A stretch of DNA of 64,000 bases from Polytrichum commune (Eukaryota > Streptophyta > Polytrichopsida > Polytrichales > Polytrichaceae), in contig OX485806.1 of NCBI GenBank assembly GCA_950295325.1, forward strand, positions 44,451,169 to 44,515,168. The letters run 5' to 3'. Position numbers and translations under genes: made by a program. The notes beneath the pieces were generated by a model. That model searched no databases. It was not told the DNA's origin and saw nothing but the letters and a program-made list of their open reading frames with translations. Below are positions 13,331 to 24,902 of the stretch, piece after piece; the first letter of the stretch is position 1, and each line of letters starts with the position of its first letter.

Positions 13331-14116
13331 AAGCCGAGGCCAAGTCTCATGTGTTGACAAAGAGGCAAGCCATTCCTTCTTGAGCCCAAAACTCACAAGG
13401 GAGTTGGGGCTTGCCTATTGATAGAGCGGGCAAGCCCACCAAGGTGCGGTTTGGAAAGGGCGAACCGCATGAAACAAAGAAGGCCGCGATGCATGTAACC
13501 TTTCAATGTGGGACATTAGATTTTTGTCAAACTTTCATACCATGTGAAATAGATGAAATGCATATCATGGTGAAGGTCGCCTTCTTTGAAACTCACATGA
13601 TAGATGTGAGGTGCAAGCCGGTGTGCTTGCGGTGCATTATAATGTGTCATAATGGCAAAGAATTGAGGTTCAAATTGACAAGGACTCCTATGGTAGGAGG
13701 ACCCAAGTTGAATTTGGTCTTAATGGACCAAATGAAAAATAAAAAACATAATGGTCGTGGTTCAATTGGAGCACCTCCAAGGAACGTATGGGGAGGCTAG
13801 GAAAGATGGGCCTCCCCCAAACAACATTGGTGTGATGTTGGTGAGATACAAGGATGTATTCACCAATGTGTTGCCCAAAAATATTACCGCCAAGAAGTGA
13901 AAAATAACTTTGCTCAACGAGAGATTGAGTTCTTGAGGTATGTGGTGACAAAGAAAGTTGGTGGATGAACATGAAGAATGTCAAGGAAATCCAAAAGGAG
14001 AATTGGCCCTTGATTCAAAAAGGGCTTAGGTCATTTGTTGGCTTAGCCAATTAGTACCACCACTTCATTCGAGAGTTTTCTAATGTTGCTAGGACCTTAT
14101 TCAACTTATTGAGGAA

Positions 14117-14805
14117 AATGGCTATCCCAAGAGTGGGATGAGCCTTGTCACCAAGCCTTTGGGGAGCTCAAAAACAAGTTCTCTTTGCCGCCCGTGCTTA
14201 AGTTCGCGGACTTTGACAAACCTTTTGAGGTGCATACGGGGGCGAGTGACTTTAGCATTGGCGGATGTTGAGGCAAAATGGATGGCCATTGCATATAAGA
14301 GCATGAAGCTCGATGGTTGTCCGACCTTGTCCAACTTATGCAAGAAATGGCTATCCCAAAAGTGGGATGAGCCTTGCCACCAAGTCTTTAAGGAGCTTAA
14401 GACCAAGTTCTCTTTGCCGCCCGTGCTCAAGTTTGCGAAATTTGACAAACCTTTTGAGGTGCATACGGGGGCGAGTGACTTTGCCATTGGCGGATGGTTA
14501 ATGTAAGATGGATGACCATTGCATATGAGAGCGTTAAGCTTGATGTTATCCGACCTTATCCGACTTGTGGAAGAAATGGCTATCCTAAGAGTGGGATGAG
14601 CCTTGCCACCAAGTCTTTGGGGAGCTTAAGACCAAGTGTTCTAAGACGCCCGTGCTCAAGTTCGCGGAGCTTGACAAACCTTTTGAGGTGCATACGGGGG
14701 TGAGTGGCTTTGCCAATGGTGGATTATCTGTAAGATGGATGGCCATTGCATATGAGACCATGAGGCTCGATGGTTGTCAAAGAAGACAACCAACTCATGA
14801 CAAAG
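14117..14805 (+). repeat. Triplicated ~229-bp RT-thumb/RNase H segment, copy 1
   Basis: Three tandem copies begin at the word ATGGCTATCCCAA (about 14118, 14347 and 14577). Each encodes the gypsy block with W..EWDEPCHQAFGELK, PVLKFADFDKPFEVHTGASDFAIGG and IAYES..KLNGC, which a normal element carries once. The third copy runs on into the remaining RNase H sequence (QRRQPTHDKE). Frames differ between copies through small indels. Confidence 0.85.
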
Positions 14806-16820
14806 AATTTCTTTGCCGTAGTGCATTGCTTGAAGATGTGGCGACATTATTTGGAGTCGCACAAAGCAAATGTCTACATGGACAATGTGTCCTAAAAGTA
14901 TTTTGACATTCAAGCGCAAGTGAGCGCCAAGTCATTGCGGTGGCATGATAGTTTGGCGCTTATGAAGGTGGATTTGATCCACAAACCGGACTGTGGAAAT
15001 GTGGTGCCGGATGCGCGAAGTAGACCGGAAGAGTTCTAAGCAATGAGAACCATCCAAACCTTGTGGCTAATGTGTGCCGGCGAAGGAAACTTGTGATGCA
15101 AGATACGGGAGGGGTAAATTAACTACCCCAAAGCACAAAAGCTTTTAGGTGAGCTTCACAAGAGCAAGTTGCTCAAAGAGGTTAAGTTGGTGGACGGATT
15201 GTTCAAGTGCAAGCAAAGTTGGGTGTATATGGCACAAGGCAAGTTGAGGCTATCGGTTTTGAAGGAGGAATATGATAGTTCTATTGCCGGCCATAGAGGA
15301 GAAAAAAAAAGCGGCCATAGAATGGTGTCAAAGAGGTACCATTGGCGGTGCATAAAGGAGGATATAACCCACTTTGTAAGGGCGTGAATAAAGTGCCAAG
15401 TGAACCGAGCCTCTTACCAAAAGCAAGGCGGTTTCTTGCAACCGTTGCCTATCTCGTCGGCGCCATAGCATGGTATGTGCATGGACTTGATCACAAGTTT
15501 GCCGGAGTCACATGGGTATGATGCCATCTTGTTGATGGTAGAGCGGTTTGCCAAGTTGGCACACATGGTGCCGATTGTGGGAATCGCCACCGCGTTGGAG
15601 ACCGCATAGCCTTTTCTCAAAGGATGGTTGAGGCACCATGGGTTGCCAAAAGTGATTGCGTGGGATCAAGATCCAAAGTTCACAAGTGCATTTTCAATGC
15701 ATTTCTCTAAGGAGGTCAGAATGAAACTAAGGTTTAGCACGACCTTGCATTCCCAAATGGATGGGAAAACGGAGCGTGTGAATGGAGTCTTGAAGCAATA
15801 CTTGAGGAACTTGGTGGGGGCGGACCAAGGAGATTGGGCGGACTATGTGGGTTGAGCGGAGTGTAATTGCAATGTAGCCACGCACTTGGCTACCAAGGGG
15901 TGGTCTTTCGTGGTGGCTTATGGAGTGGATGCGCTCCAACCTATTAACCTAGCTCTCGAGGGGGCACATTCAACACTAGAGTTCAACCAAGATGGTGAGG
16001 ACTTGGCCAATGATGGAAACAAGTCTTGGAGATGACCAAGTTGTTGGTGGAGAAAGCCCGAAGGTGCTACGGAGTGCAAGTCAATGCCGGAAGACGCAAA
16101 GTGGAGAATGAGGTGGGCCAAAAGGTGTTGTTGAATGTGAACAACTTCACTTAGCCGAAAGGCCTCACTCCAAAGTTCATGTCGAAAATTGGAGCATCGT
16201 TTTCCATTGTGAAACAAGTGTCCAAGGACATCTTTAAGTTGGAATTACCGCCCGAGATCAAAGTGCATCCGAAATTTTATGTCTCATTACGAAAGTCATT
16301 TAAGGACGACACCTTGTGGCCCGATCACAAGCAAGTGATTAGGCCACGTCCCGACCTTGTGGAGGTCATTTGGAACATGAGGTAGGAGGGCATCCTCAAG
16401 TGTAGGAAGCCCAAGTGAAAATGAAAGAAAATGTACAAAGGAGTACTTGGTGAAATGGTGAGGATACCATGAGAAAGAAACCGCTTGGGTGGCGGCAAGA
16501 GACATGGTGAACACCAATGAATTGGTGAAGCACTTTGAAGAAACTAAGGCTAAGGATTCCAATAAAATGAAGCGTAGGCATTGATGAGGACATCAATCTC
16601 CTTTAGTGGGGGAGAGACGCTAGTAGCACACTTAGCTTCGAGGCTAATTGCTCCACAACATGAACTTGTTCTTTGGCTTGAGGGAATAAAGTCCAAACTT
16701 TAGTGGTGCAAAGAGAAAGTATGAGATGAGGTCCTAGTCTTGTACTTGTGCTTGGTTAATGGAAGAGGGGGAATAGATATGCCAAACTAGGTTGGGTAAG
16801 CCGAGTAATTGGGGGCCATG

Positions 16821-17793
16821 TGTCGCGCACCTCTCCATGAGGAGTGGCCGAAACACCATGGGCACAAGGGGGACCCCGGAGTGACACCCGGGACTTGTGG
16901 CGCCGTTGGTGAGAGGGCCCAAGTGATCCTAGTGTGGGTGAGGGCCCCGGGCGTTGGGAACGCCTCCCACCCACGAAGACTAGGAGGCACAAGGGTAAGG
17001 CCATGAGTTATGCGTAGCTCATGGCGTGGTGATTCTAGAAAGCTCAAGAACACCTCAATCGGAGGTGTGAGCTAGGAGTTATGGCCATTTGAGTGGGGCG
17101 CTGTCCCGGGACAGCGCCCTGGTACAGCAGTGCCTGGGAGTGATTCCCGGGACTGCCAAGGTTCAAACAGGCATAACTTCCTCACCACTTGCCCGAATGG
17201 GGCAAGTGAGGAGTCCATCGGCATCTACGTGAAGCGTAGATGAGGATGGAGTGGTTGGTTGTTATGATCAGACATCATACAAGGAAGTTATGATGGTGTG
17301 AAGCTGTGGGGGCTTCTAGGCCCAGCGGCTAAAGGAAAATGTCCACTTGGCCCCAACTCTTGGTAGAGAGACAAGAGGTTGGTTGACGGTGGGGTAGGGG
17401 CCCCGCGTGAAGTCCTAGAGGCTTATATGGGTGAGGTGGTGTGGCCTCACCCACCCGAGGCCGAACGGCAAGGCCTCCATGGGCTTTGGCCTATTGTGAG
17501 GCCATAGTTGCCTAGTATGCTTCGGGTTGTTGTAGTGTTGCTCCGGCAACGCGATGATCAACATAGGATTGGACTTCCATGGATGGAAGTCCACATGGGG
17601 AAATGGGTTACTGATTAAGGGGTGAGTCCCGAAAGCAAAGTAGGAGGGTTGGTTCCCTCCTATGAACTATTGGTCCGGGGTAAGAGGAGCTATCCATTAG
17701 CATGGCGGAATGCGAAGGGTTAGCGACTCGTAACCTTTGCTAGAATTGAAAATTGGCAAGATGGTCAAGGGGGGGCTAGCAAGGGTTGCGACA
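16821..17793 (+). repeat. Gypsy LTR B
   Basis: A 973-bp LTR, TGTCGCGC to TTGCGACA, forming the 5' LTR of the complete nested element. It is nearly identical to LTR C. Confidence 0.96.
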
Positions 17794-20700
17794 CGTGGTA
17801 TCAGAGCAGGGTTCCAATATTTGAGCTAGCACTTTGAGGTAGACATGGCTATCAAAAATACGGGTTGTGATGGTGAGCCCGGGGTTTCCAAAAGGTTGTG
17901 AGGCTCAAATTGGAACAAGGATCATGTGCAAGTGGAATTTGACCATACCATTGGTTCTAATGACAATGGTGGGCATGAGGGTGGATTTGGTAAGGAAAAT
18001 GGAGGAGTGCTTTGAAAAGGGCTCCCTCAAACCTCAAAAAACATTTGGGGCCTAGAATACCGAATGCACCCAAAACCTTGGAGGGCATTAATGTTGGATT
18101 GAAATTCCAATACGAAATGCTTGGAAGGTATTGATGTTGGAATGAATTTGGTGCTAATGAGGCACCCGGGGCCTCTTAAGGCCTATGTGCGCTATTCATA
18201 CGCATAAATGAAGGATACACCTAAAATGGACAAGCTTTCTAAGAAATGCATCCTTTTAGGTGAGGTTTTAAAAGCGGGTGGTGGATGCCTTGTTTAAGTC
18301 CCCAAGGCTTCTTGAGGACATGGTGGGGACCATCAAGTTTGCAAGAGCATTGAAGCCGATGGTCCCAAAGAGAAGTTTGGCGGCGCATCACCACAAGTGG
18401 CTTTAGCCAAAGTAGGTCCCAAAGAAATGAGTGCAAATTGTTTGGTCCATTTTACTTAGGCAAAACATGTTGGAGCCGCGGACGGAATGTTGAAAGGTGG
18501 CTTTATGCTTCCAAAGCAAATCATACTTGTGCCGCAGACGGAATGTTGGGAGGTGGGTTTGTCCTACCAAGGCAATTCATGTTCGTGCCGCGGACGGAGT
18601 GTGGGAAGGTGGCTTTGTGCTACCAAGGCAAAACATGTTTGTTTTGCGGACAAACTATTAGAAATTGGTTTTGTGGCACCAAACCAATTTGTCCCGCGGA
18701 CGAAATGTTTAAAGTTGGCTTTGCGGACCAAGCCAAGCCAAGTTGCCGAGGACCGAATGTAAGACGATGGCATTGTGGCCTAGGCTAGTAGCCTTTAGCC
18801 AAGGCCAAGTCTTTTGTACCTTGAGGCTCAAATGAATGGGAGAATTGTCTCATGGGTTGACAAAAAGGCAGGCCATTCCTTTTTGAGCCCAAAACTCACA
18901 AGGGAGTTGGGGCTTGCCGATTGATAGAGCGGGCAAGCCCACCAAGGTGCGGTTTGGAAAGGGCAAACCGCATGAGACAAAGGAGGCCGCGATGCATGTA
19001 ACCTTTCAATGTGGGACATTGGATTTTTGTCAAAATTTCACACCAAGTGAAATAGATGAAATGCATGTCATTGTGAAGGCCGCCTTCTTTGAAACTCACA
19101 TGATAGATGTGAGGTGCAAGCCGGTGTGCTTGCGGTGCATTATGATGTGTCATAATGGCAAAGAATTGAAGTTCAAATTGACAAGGACTCCTATGGTAGG
19201 AGGACCTAAGTTGAATTTGGTCTTAATGGACCAAATGAAAAATAGAAAGCATAATGGTCGTGGTTCAATTGGAGCAACTCCAAGGAACGTATGGGGAGGC
19301 TAGGAAAGATGGGCCTCCTCCAAACAACATTGGTGTGATGTTGGTGAGATACAATGATGTATTCACCAATGTGTTGCCCAAAAAAATTGCCGCCAAGGAG
19401 TGAAAAATAACTTTGCTCAACGAGAGATTGAGTTCTTGAGGTATGTGGTGACAAAGGAAGTTGGTGGACGAACATGAAGAATGTCAAGGCAATCCAAAAG
19501 GAGAATTGGCCCTTGATTCAAAAGGGCTTAGGTCATTTGTTGGCCTAGCCAATTAGTACCACAACTTCATTCAAGAGTTTTCTAAGGTTCCTAGGACCTT
19601 ATTCAAGTTATTGAGGAAAATGGCTATCCCAAGAGTGGGATGAGCCTTGTCACCAAGCCTTTGGGGGGCTCAAAAACAAGTTCTCTTCGCCGCCCGTGCT
19701 TAAGTTCGCGGACTTTAACAAACCTTTTGAGGTGCATATGGGGGCGAGTAATTTTACCATTGGCGGATGTTGATCCGAGATGGATGCCCATTGCATATGG
19801 GAGCATTAAGCTTAATGGTTGTCGAACCTAGTGCGATTTGTGAAAGAAAGGGCTATCCCAAGAGTGGGATGAGCCTTGTTCCCAAGCCTTTGGGGAGCTT
19901 AATACAAAGTTGTCTTTGCCACCCGTGTTCAAGTTCGCGGAGCTTGACAAACCTTTTGAGGTGCATACGGAGGGGGGCGAGTGACTTTGCCATTGGCGGA
20001 TGGTTAATGTAAGATGGATGGCCATTGCATATGAGAGCGTTAAGCTTGATGGTTATCCGACCTTATCCGACTTGTGAAAGAAATGGCTATCCCAAGAGTG
20101 GGATGAGCCTTGCCACCAAGTCTTTGGGGAGCTTGAGAGCAAGTTCTCTTAGACGCCCGTGCTCAAGTTCGCGGAGCTTGACAAACCTTTTGAGGTGCAT
20201 ACGGGGGTGAATGACTTTGCCAATGGCGGATTGTTGATTTAAGATGGATGGCCATTGCATATGGGAGCATGAAGCTCGATGGTTGTCAAAGAAGACAACC
20301 AACTCATGCCAAACAACTTCTTTGCCGTAGTGCCTTACTTGAAGATGTGGCGACACTATTTGGGGTCGCACAAAGCAAAGGTCTATATGGACAATGTGTC
20401 CTAAAAGAATTTTGACATTCAAGCGCAAATGAGCGCCAAGTCATTGCGGTGGCATGATAGTTTGGCGCTTATGAACGTGGATTTGATCCACAAACCGGAC
20501 CGTGGAAATGTGGTGCCGGATGCGCGAAGTAGACCGGAAGAGTTCCAAGCAATGAGAACCATCCAAACCTTGTGGCTAATGTGTGCCGGCGAAGGAAACT
20601 TGTAATGCAAGATACGGGAGGGGTAAATTAACTACCCCAAAGCACAAAAGCTTTTAGGTGAGCTTCGCAAGAGCAAGGTGCTCAAAGAGGTTAAGTTGGT

Positions 20701-22916
20701 GGACGGATTGTTCAAGTGCAAGCAAAGTTGGGTGTATGTGCCACAAGGCAAGTTGAGGCTATCGGTTTTGAAGGAGGAATATGATAGTCCTATTGCCGGC
20801 CATAAAGGAGAAAGAAACAACCGCCATAGAATGGTGTCAAAGAGGTATCATTGGCGGTGCATAAAGGAGGATATAACCCACTTTGTGAAGGCGTGAATAA
20901 AGTGCCAAGTGAACCGAGCCTCTTATCAAAAGCAAGGCGGTTTCTTGCAACCGTTGCCTATCCCGTCGGCGTCATGGCATAGTATGTGCATGGACTTGAT
21001 CACAAGTTTGCCGGAGTCACATGGGTATGATGCCATCTTGTTGATGGTAGAGCGGTTTGCCAAGTTGGCACACATGGTGCCGATTGTGGGAACCGCCACC
21101 GCGTTGGAGACCGCATAGCCTTTTCTCAAAGGATGGTTGAGGCACCACGGGTTGCCAAGAGTGATTGTGTGGGATCAAGATTCAAAGTTCACAAGTGCAT
21201 TTTCAATGCATTTCTCTAAGGAGGTCGGAATGAAACTAAGGTTTAGCACGGCCTTGCATTCCCAAATGGATGAGAAAACGGAGCGTGTGAATGGAGTCTT
21301 GAAGCAATACTTGAGGAACTTGGTGGGGGCGGACCAAGGAGATTGGGCGGACTATGTGGGTCGAGCGGAGTGTAATTGCAATGTAGCCACGCACTTGGCT
21401 ACCAAGGGGTGGTCTTTTGTGGTGGCTTATGGAGTGGATGCGCTCCAACCTATTAACCTAGCTCTCGAGGGGGCACATTCAACACTAGAGTTCAACCAAG
21501 ATGGTGAGGACTTGGCCAAGGATGGTAAACAAATCTTGGAGATGACCAAGTTGTTGGTGGAGAAAGCCCGAAGGTGCTACGGAGTGCAAATCAATGCCGG
21601 AAGACGCGAAGTGGAGTATGAGGTGGGCCAATAAGGTGTTGTTGAATGTGGACAACTTCACCTTGCCCAAAGGCCTTACTCCAAAAGTTCATGTCCAAAA
21701 TTGGAGCTTCGTTTTCCATTGTGGAACAAGTGTTCAAGGACATGTATAAGTTGGAATTACCGCCGGAGATCAAAGTACATCCGACATTTCATGTCTCATT
21801 ATGAAAGTCATATAAGGACGACACCTTGTGGCCCGATCACAAGCAAGTGATTAGGCCACGTCCCGACCTTGTGGAGGTCATTTGGAACATGAGGTAAGAG
21901 GGCATCCTCAAGTGTAGGAAGCCCAAGTGAAAATGAAAGAAAATGTACAAAGGAGTACTTGGTGAAATGGTGAGGATACCACGAGAAAGAAACCGCTTGG
22001 GTGGCGGCAAGAGACATGGTGAACACCAATGAATTGGTGAAGCACTTTGAAGAAACTAAGGCTAGACATTCCAATAAAATGAAGCGTAGGCATTGATGAG
22101 GACATCAATCTCCTTTAGTGGGGGAGAGACGCTAGTAGCACACTTAGCTTCGAGGCTAATTACTCCACAACATGAACTTGTTCTTTGGCTTGAGGGAATA
22201 AAGTCCAAACTTTAGTGGTGCAAAGAGAAAAGTATGAGATGAGGTCCTAGTCTTGTACTTGTGCTTGGTTAATGGAAGAGGGGGAATAGATATGCCAAAC
22301 TAGGTTGGGTAAGCCGAGTAATTGGGGGCCATGGCTTGGAGGGGCCTTGGATAAAACCAAGAAACTTCTTAGTTGTGGGCTTGTCCGGGCGGGGACAAGG
22401 TGATGGCGCGTGCTCATAAAAGTGCTACCCGCGAGCTAACGAGAGTTGGCGCATGGGAGTCATGAACCCATGTCTCGAAAGAGCAAAGTGGGAACCGAGT
22501 CGGGCGGGACTTGGCATCACCCCCGTGCGATCGAGGCGTGGCTTAACAATGGAAAGCCATCTCGGAGTTGCAACCGAGACAACTTAGTGGAAGCGTTGAG
22601 GTCTCGCCTAGATGTGTCACGTTAGGCTAGTGGAGCCTAACGGGGGGGGGGGAGGCCCCAAAGGAGGGGCAACCCAAGTGAGTCCCAAAGTAGGTGGGTC
22701 TAGTATAGGTTAGGTCCTTGGATGAGAGATCCAAGGTCGCTAATGGACCACCTAGGAACGACACCTTTGGGACTATGCCAAATTTGAAGATGCATTGTGG
22801 GGGTCGCGCCCTAAGGTAAACACAATGCGGCACCATAGAGGATGGCAACTTGAGAATTGGTGTGCCGACTACGAGTATAGTCGATGAGGGCATCGACTCC
22901 GTTTGGTGGGGGTGAG
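17794..22916 (+). pseudogene. Ty3/gypsy internal region, copy 2 (defective pol)
   Basis: The layout matches copy 1. A degraded gag region with 53-bp repeats (18465-18760) is followed by the open pre-RT segment at 18914-19303 and RT ends without a palm near 19345-19470. The triplicated thumb/RNase H block is at 19620-20250, with RNase H remnants to 20550. Integrase spans about 20640-21890 and includes an undamaged 165-codon stretch (21137-21634) covering the second Asp and the Glu of the catalytic triad. A C-terminal segment (LELPPEIKVHPTFHV) is near 21750. Unlike copy 1 it keeps the whole 3' untranslated part (22330-22916). In-frame stops and frameshifts occur throughout gag and pol. Confidence 0.86.
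19620..20300 (+). repeat. Triplicated ~230-bp RT-thumb/RNase H segment, copy 2
   Basis: Repeats start near 19620, 19850 and 20082, each at a GGCTATCCCAAGAGTGGG word. The arrangement matches copy 1, so the triplication predates the split of the copies. Confidence 0.85.
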
Positions 22917-23889
22917 TGTCGCGCACCTCTCCATGAGGAGTGGCCGAAACACCATGGGCACAAGGGGGACCCCGGAGTGACACCCGGGACTTGTGGCGCC
23001 GTTGGTGAGAGGGCCCAAGTGATCCTAGTGTGGGTGAGGGCCCCGGGCGTTGGGAACGCCTCCCACCCACGAAGACTAGGAGGCACAAGGGTAAGGCCAT
23101 GAGTTATGCGTAGCTCATGGCGTGGTGATTCTAGAAAGCTCAAGAACACCTCAATCGGAGGTGTGAGCTAGGAGTTATGGCCATTTGAGTGGGGCGCTGT
23201 CCTGGGACAGCGCCCTGGTACAGCAGTGCCTGGGAGTGATTCCCGGGACTGCCAAGGTTCAAACAGGCATAACTTCCTCACCACTTGCCCGAATGGGGCA
23301 AGTGAGGAGTCCATCGGCATCTACGTGAAGCGTAGATGAGGATGGAGTGGTTGGTTGTTATGATCAGACATCATACAAGGAAGTTATGATGGTGTGAAGC
23401 TGTGGGGGCTTCTAGGCCCAGCGGCTAAAGGAAAATGTCCACTTGGCCCCAACTCTTGGTAGAGAGACAAGAGGTTGGTTGACGGTGGGGTAGGGGCCCC
23501 GCGTGAAGTCCTAGAGGCTTATATGGGTGAGGTGGTGTGGCCTCACCCACCCGAGGCCGAACGGCAAGGCCTCCATGGGCTTTGGCCTATTGTGAGGCCA
23601 TAGTTGCCTAGTATGCTTCGGGTTGTTGTAGTGTTGCTCCGGCAACGCGATGATCAACATAGGATTGGACTTCCATGGATGGAAGTCCACATGGGGAAAT
23701 GGGTTACTGATTAAGGGGTGAGTCCCGAAAGCAAAGTAGGAGGGTTGGTTCCCTCCTATGAACTATTGGTCCGGGGTAAGAGGAGCTATCCATTAGCATG
23801 GCGGAATGCGAAGGGTTAGCGACTCGTAACCTTTGCTAGAATTGAAAATTGGCAAGATGGTCAAGGGGGGGCTAGCAAGGGTTGCGACA
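22917..23889 (+). repeat. Gypsy LTR C
   Basis: A 973-bp 3' LTR of the complete nested element. One difference from LTR B is visible, in the centre of the palindrome. It is followed by the CCATG target duplication. Confidence 0.96.
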
Positions 23890-23908
23890 CCATGGCTTGG
23901 AGGGGCCT

Positions 23909-24902
23909 TGTCGCGCACCTCTCCATGAGGAGTGCCCGAAACACCATGGGCACAAGGGGGACCCCGGAGTGACACCCGGGACTTGTGGCGCCGTTGGTGA
24001 GAGGGCCCAAGTGATCCTAGTGTGGGTGAGGGCCCCGGGCGTTGGGAACGCCTCCCACCCACGGAGACTAGGAGGCAGAAGGGTAAGGCCATGAGCTATG
24101 CGTAGCTCATGGCGTGGTGATTCAAGAATGCTCAAGAACACCTCAATCGGAGGTGTGAGCTAGGAGTTATGGCCATTTGAGTGGGGCGCTGTCCCGGGAC
24201 AGCGCCCTGGTACAGCAGTGCCTGGGAGTGATTCCCGGGACTGCCAAGGTTCAAACAGGCATAACTTCCTCAAGACTTGCTGAAATGGAGCAAGTGAGGA
24301 GTCCATTGGCATCTACGTGAGGCGTAGATGAAGATGGAGTGGTTGGTTGTTATGATCAGACATCATACAAGGAAGTTATGATGGTCTGAAGCTGCTGGGG
24401 GGGTTCTAGGCCCAGCAGCTAAAGGAAAATGTCCACTTGGCCCCAACTCTTGGTAGAGAGACAAGAGGTTGGTTGACGGTGGGGTAGGGGCCCCGCGTAG
24501 AGTCCTAGAGGCTTATATGGGTGAGGTGGTGTGGCCTCACCCACCCGAGGCCGAACGGCACGGCCTCCATGGGCATTGGCCCAATGTGAGGCCATAGTTG
24601 CCTAGTATGGTTCGGGTTGTTGTAGTGTTGCTCCGGCAACGCGATGATCAACATAAGATTGGACTTCCATGGATGGAAGTCCACATCTAAGGATTGGCTA
24701 CCGATTAAAAGGGTTGGTTAACGATTAAAGGGGTGAGTCCCGAAATCAAAGTAGGAGGGTTGGTTCCCCTCCTATGAACTAATGGTCCGGGGTTAGAGGA
24801 GCTAACCATTAGCATGGCGGTATGCGAAGGGTTAGCGACTCGTAACCTTTGCTAGAAATGAAAATTGGCAAGATTGTTAAGGGACTAGCAAGGGTTGCGA
24901 CA
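23909..24902 (+). repeat. Gypsy LTR D
   Basis: A 994-bp LTR with primer site TGGTATCAGAGC at 24905. Its left flank (23890-23908) is 19 bp of outer-element 3' untranslated sequence (CCATGGCTTGGAGGGGCCT), not copia DNA. It acts as the 5' LTR of internal copy 3, but no matching target duplication is found on the far side, so the join probably arose by recombination. Confidence 0.9.

Larger units (their letters stand above)
12392..16820 (+). pseudogene. Ty3/gypsy internal region, copy 1 (defective pol)
   Basis: A heavily degraded gag-like stretch fills 12400-13400 and includes ~53-bp GCCGCGGACGGAATG repeats. From 13411 to about 13800 there is an open segment typical of plant gypsy pol just upstream of RT (FETHMIDVR, CHNGKEL, LTRTPMVGGPKLNLV). 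At 13840 the RT start (VRYKDVFTNVLPK) jumps to the RT end (IEFLRYVVTK), so the palm with the YxDD motif is missing. RT thumb/RNase H sequence follows in three tandem copies, then RNase H remnants to about 15050. The integrase runs 15150-16385, with the zinc-finger region, WHSMCMDLITS, a WDQDPKF segment in place of the usual SDxDPKF, and QMDGKTERVNG. Many in-frame stops are present. It cannot encode its own RT. The 3' end lies beyond a nested element, at 23890-23908. Confidence 0.85.
16821..23889 (+). mobile_element. Complete nested Ty3/gypsy element (LTR B to LTR C)
   Basis: A 7.07-kb element with 973-bp LTRs at 16821-17793 and 22917-23889. By eye the two LTRs differ at one position (CCCGGGAC versus CCTGGGAC in the palindrome). 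Target duplications CCATG lie at 16816-16820 and 23890-23894. The primer site is at 17796 and a purine-rich tract (GGTGGGGGTGAG, 22906-22916) directly precedes LTR C. The coding part is defective, so its recent transposition must have relied on proteins from another element. Confidence 0.93.
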
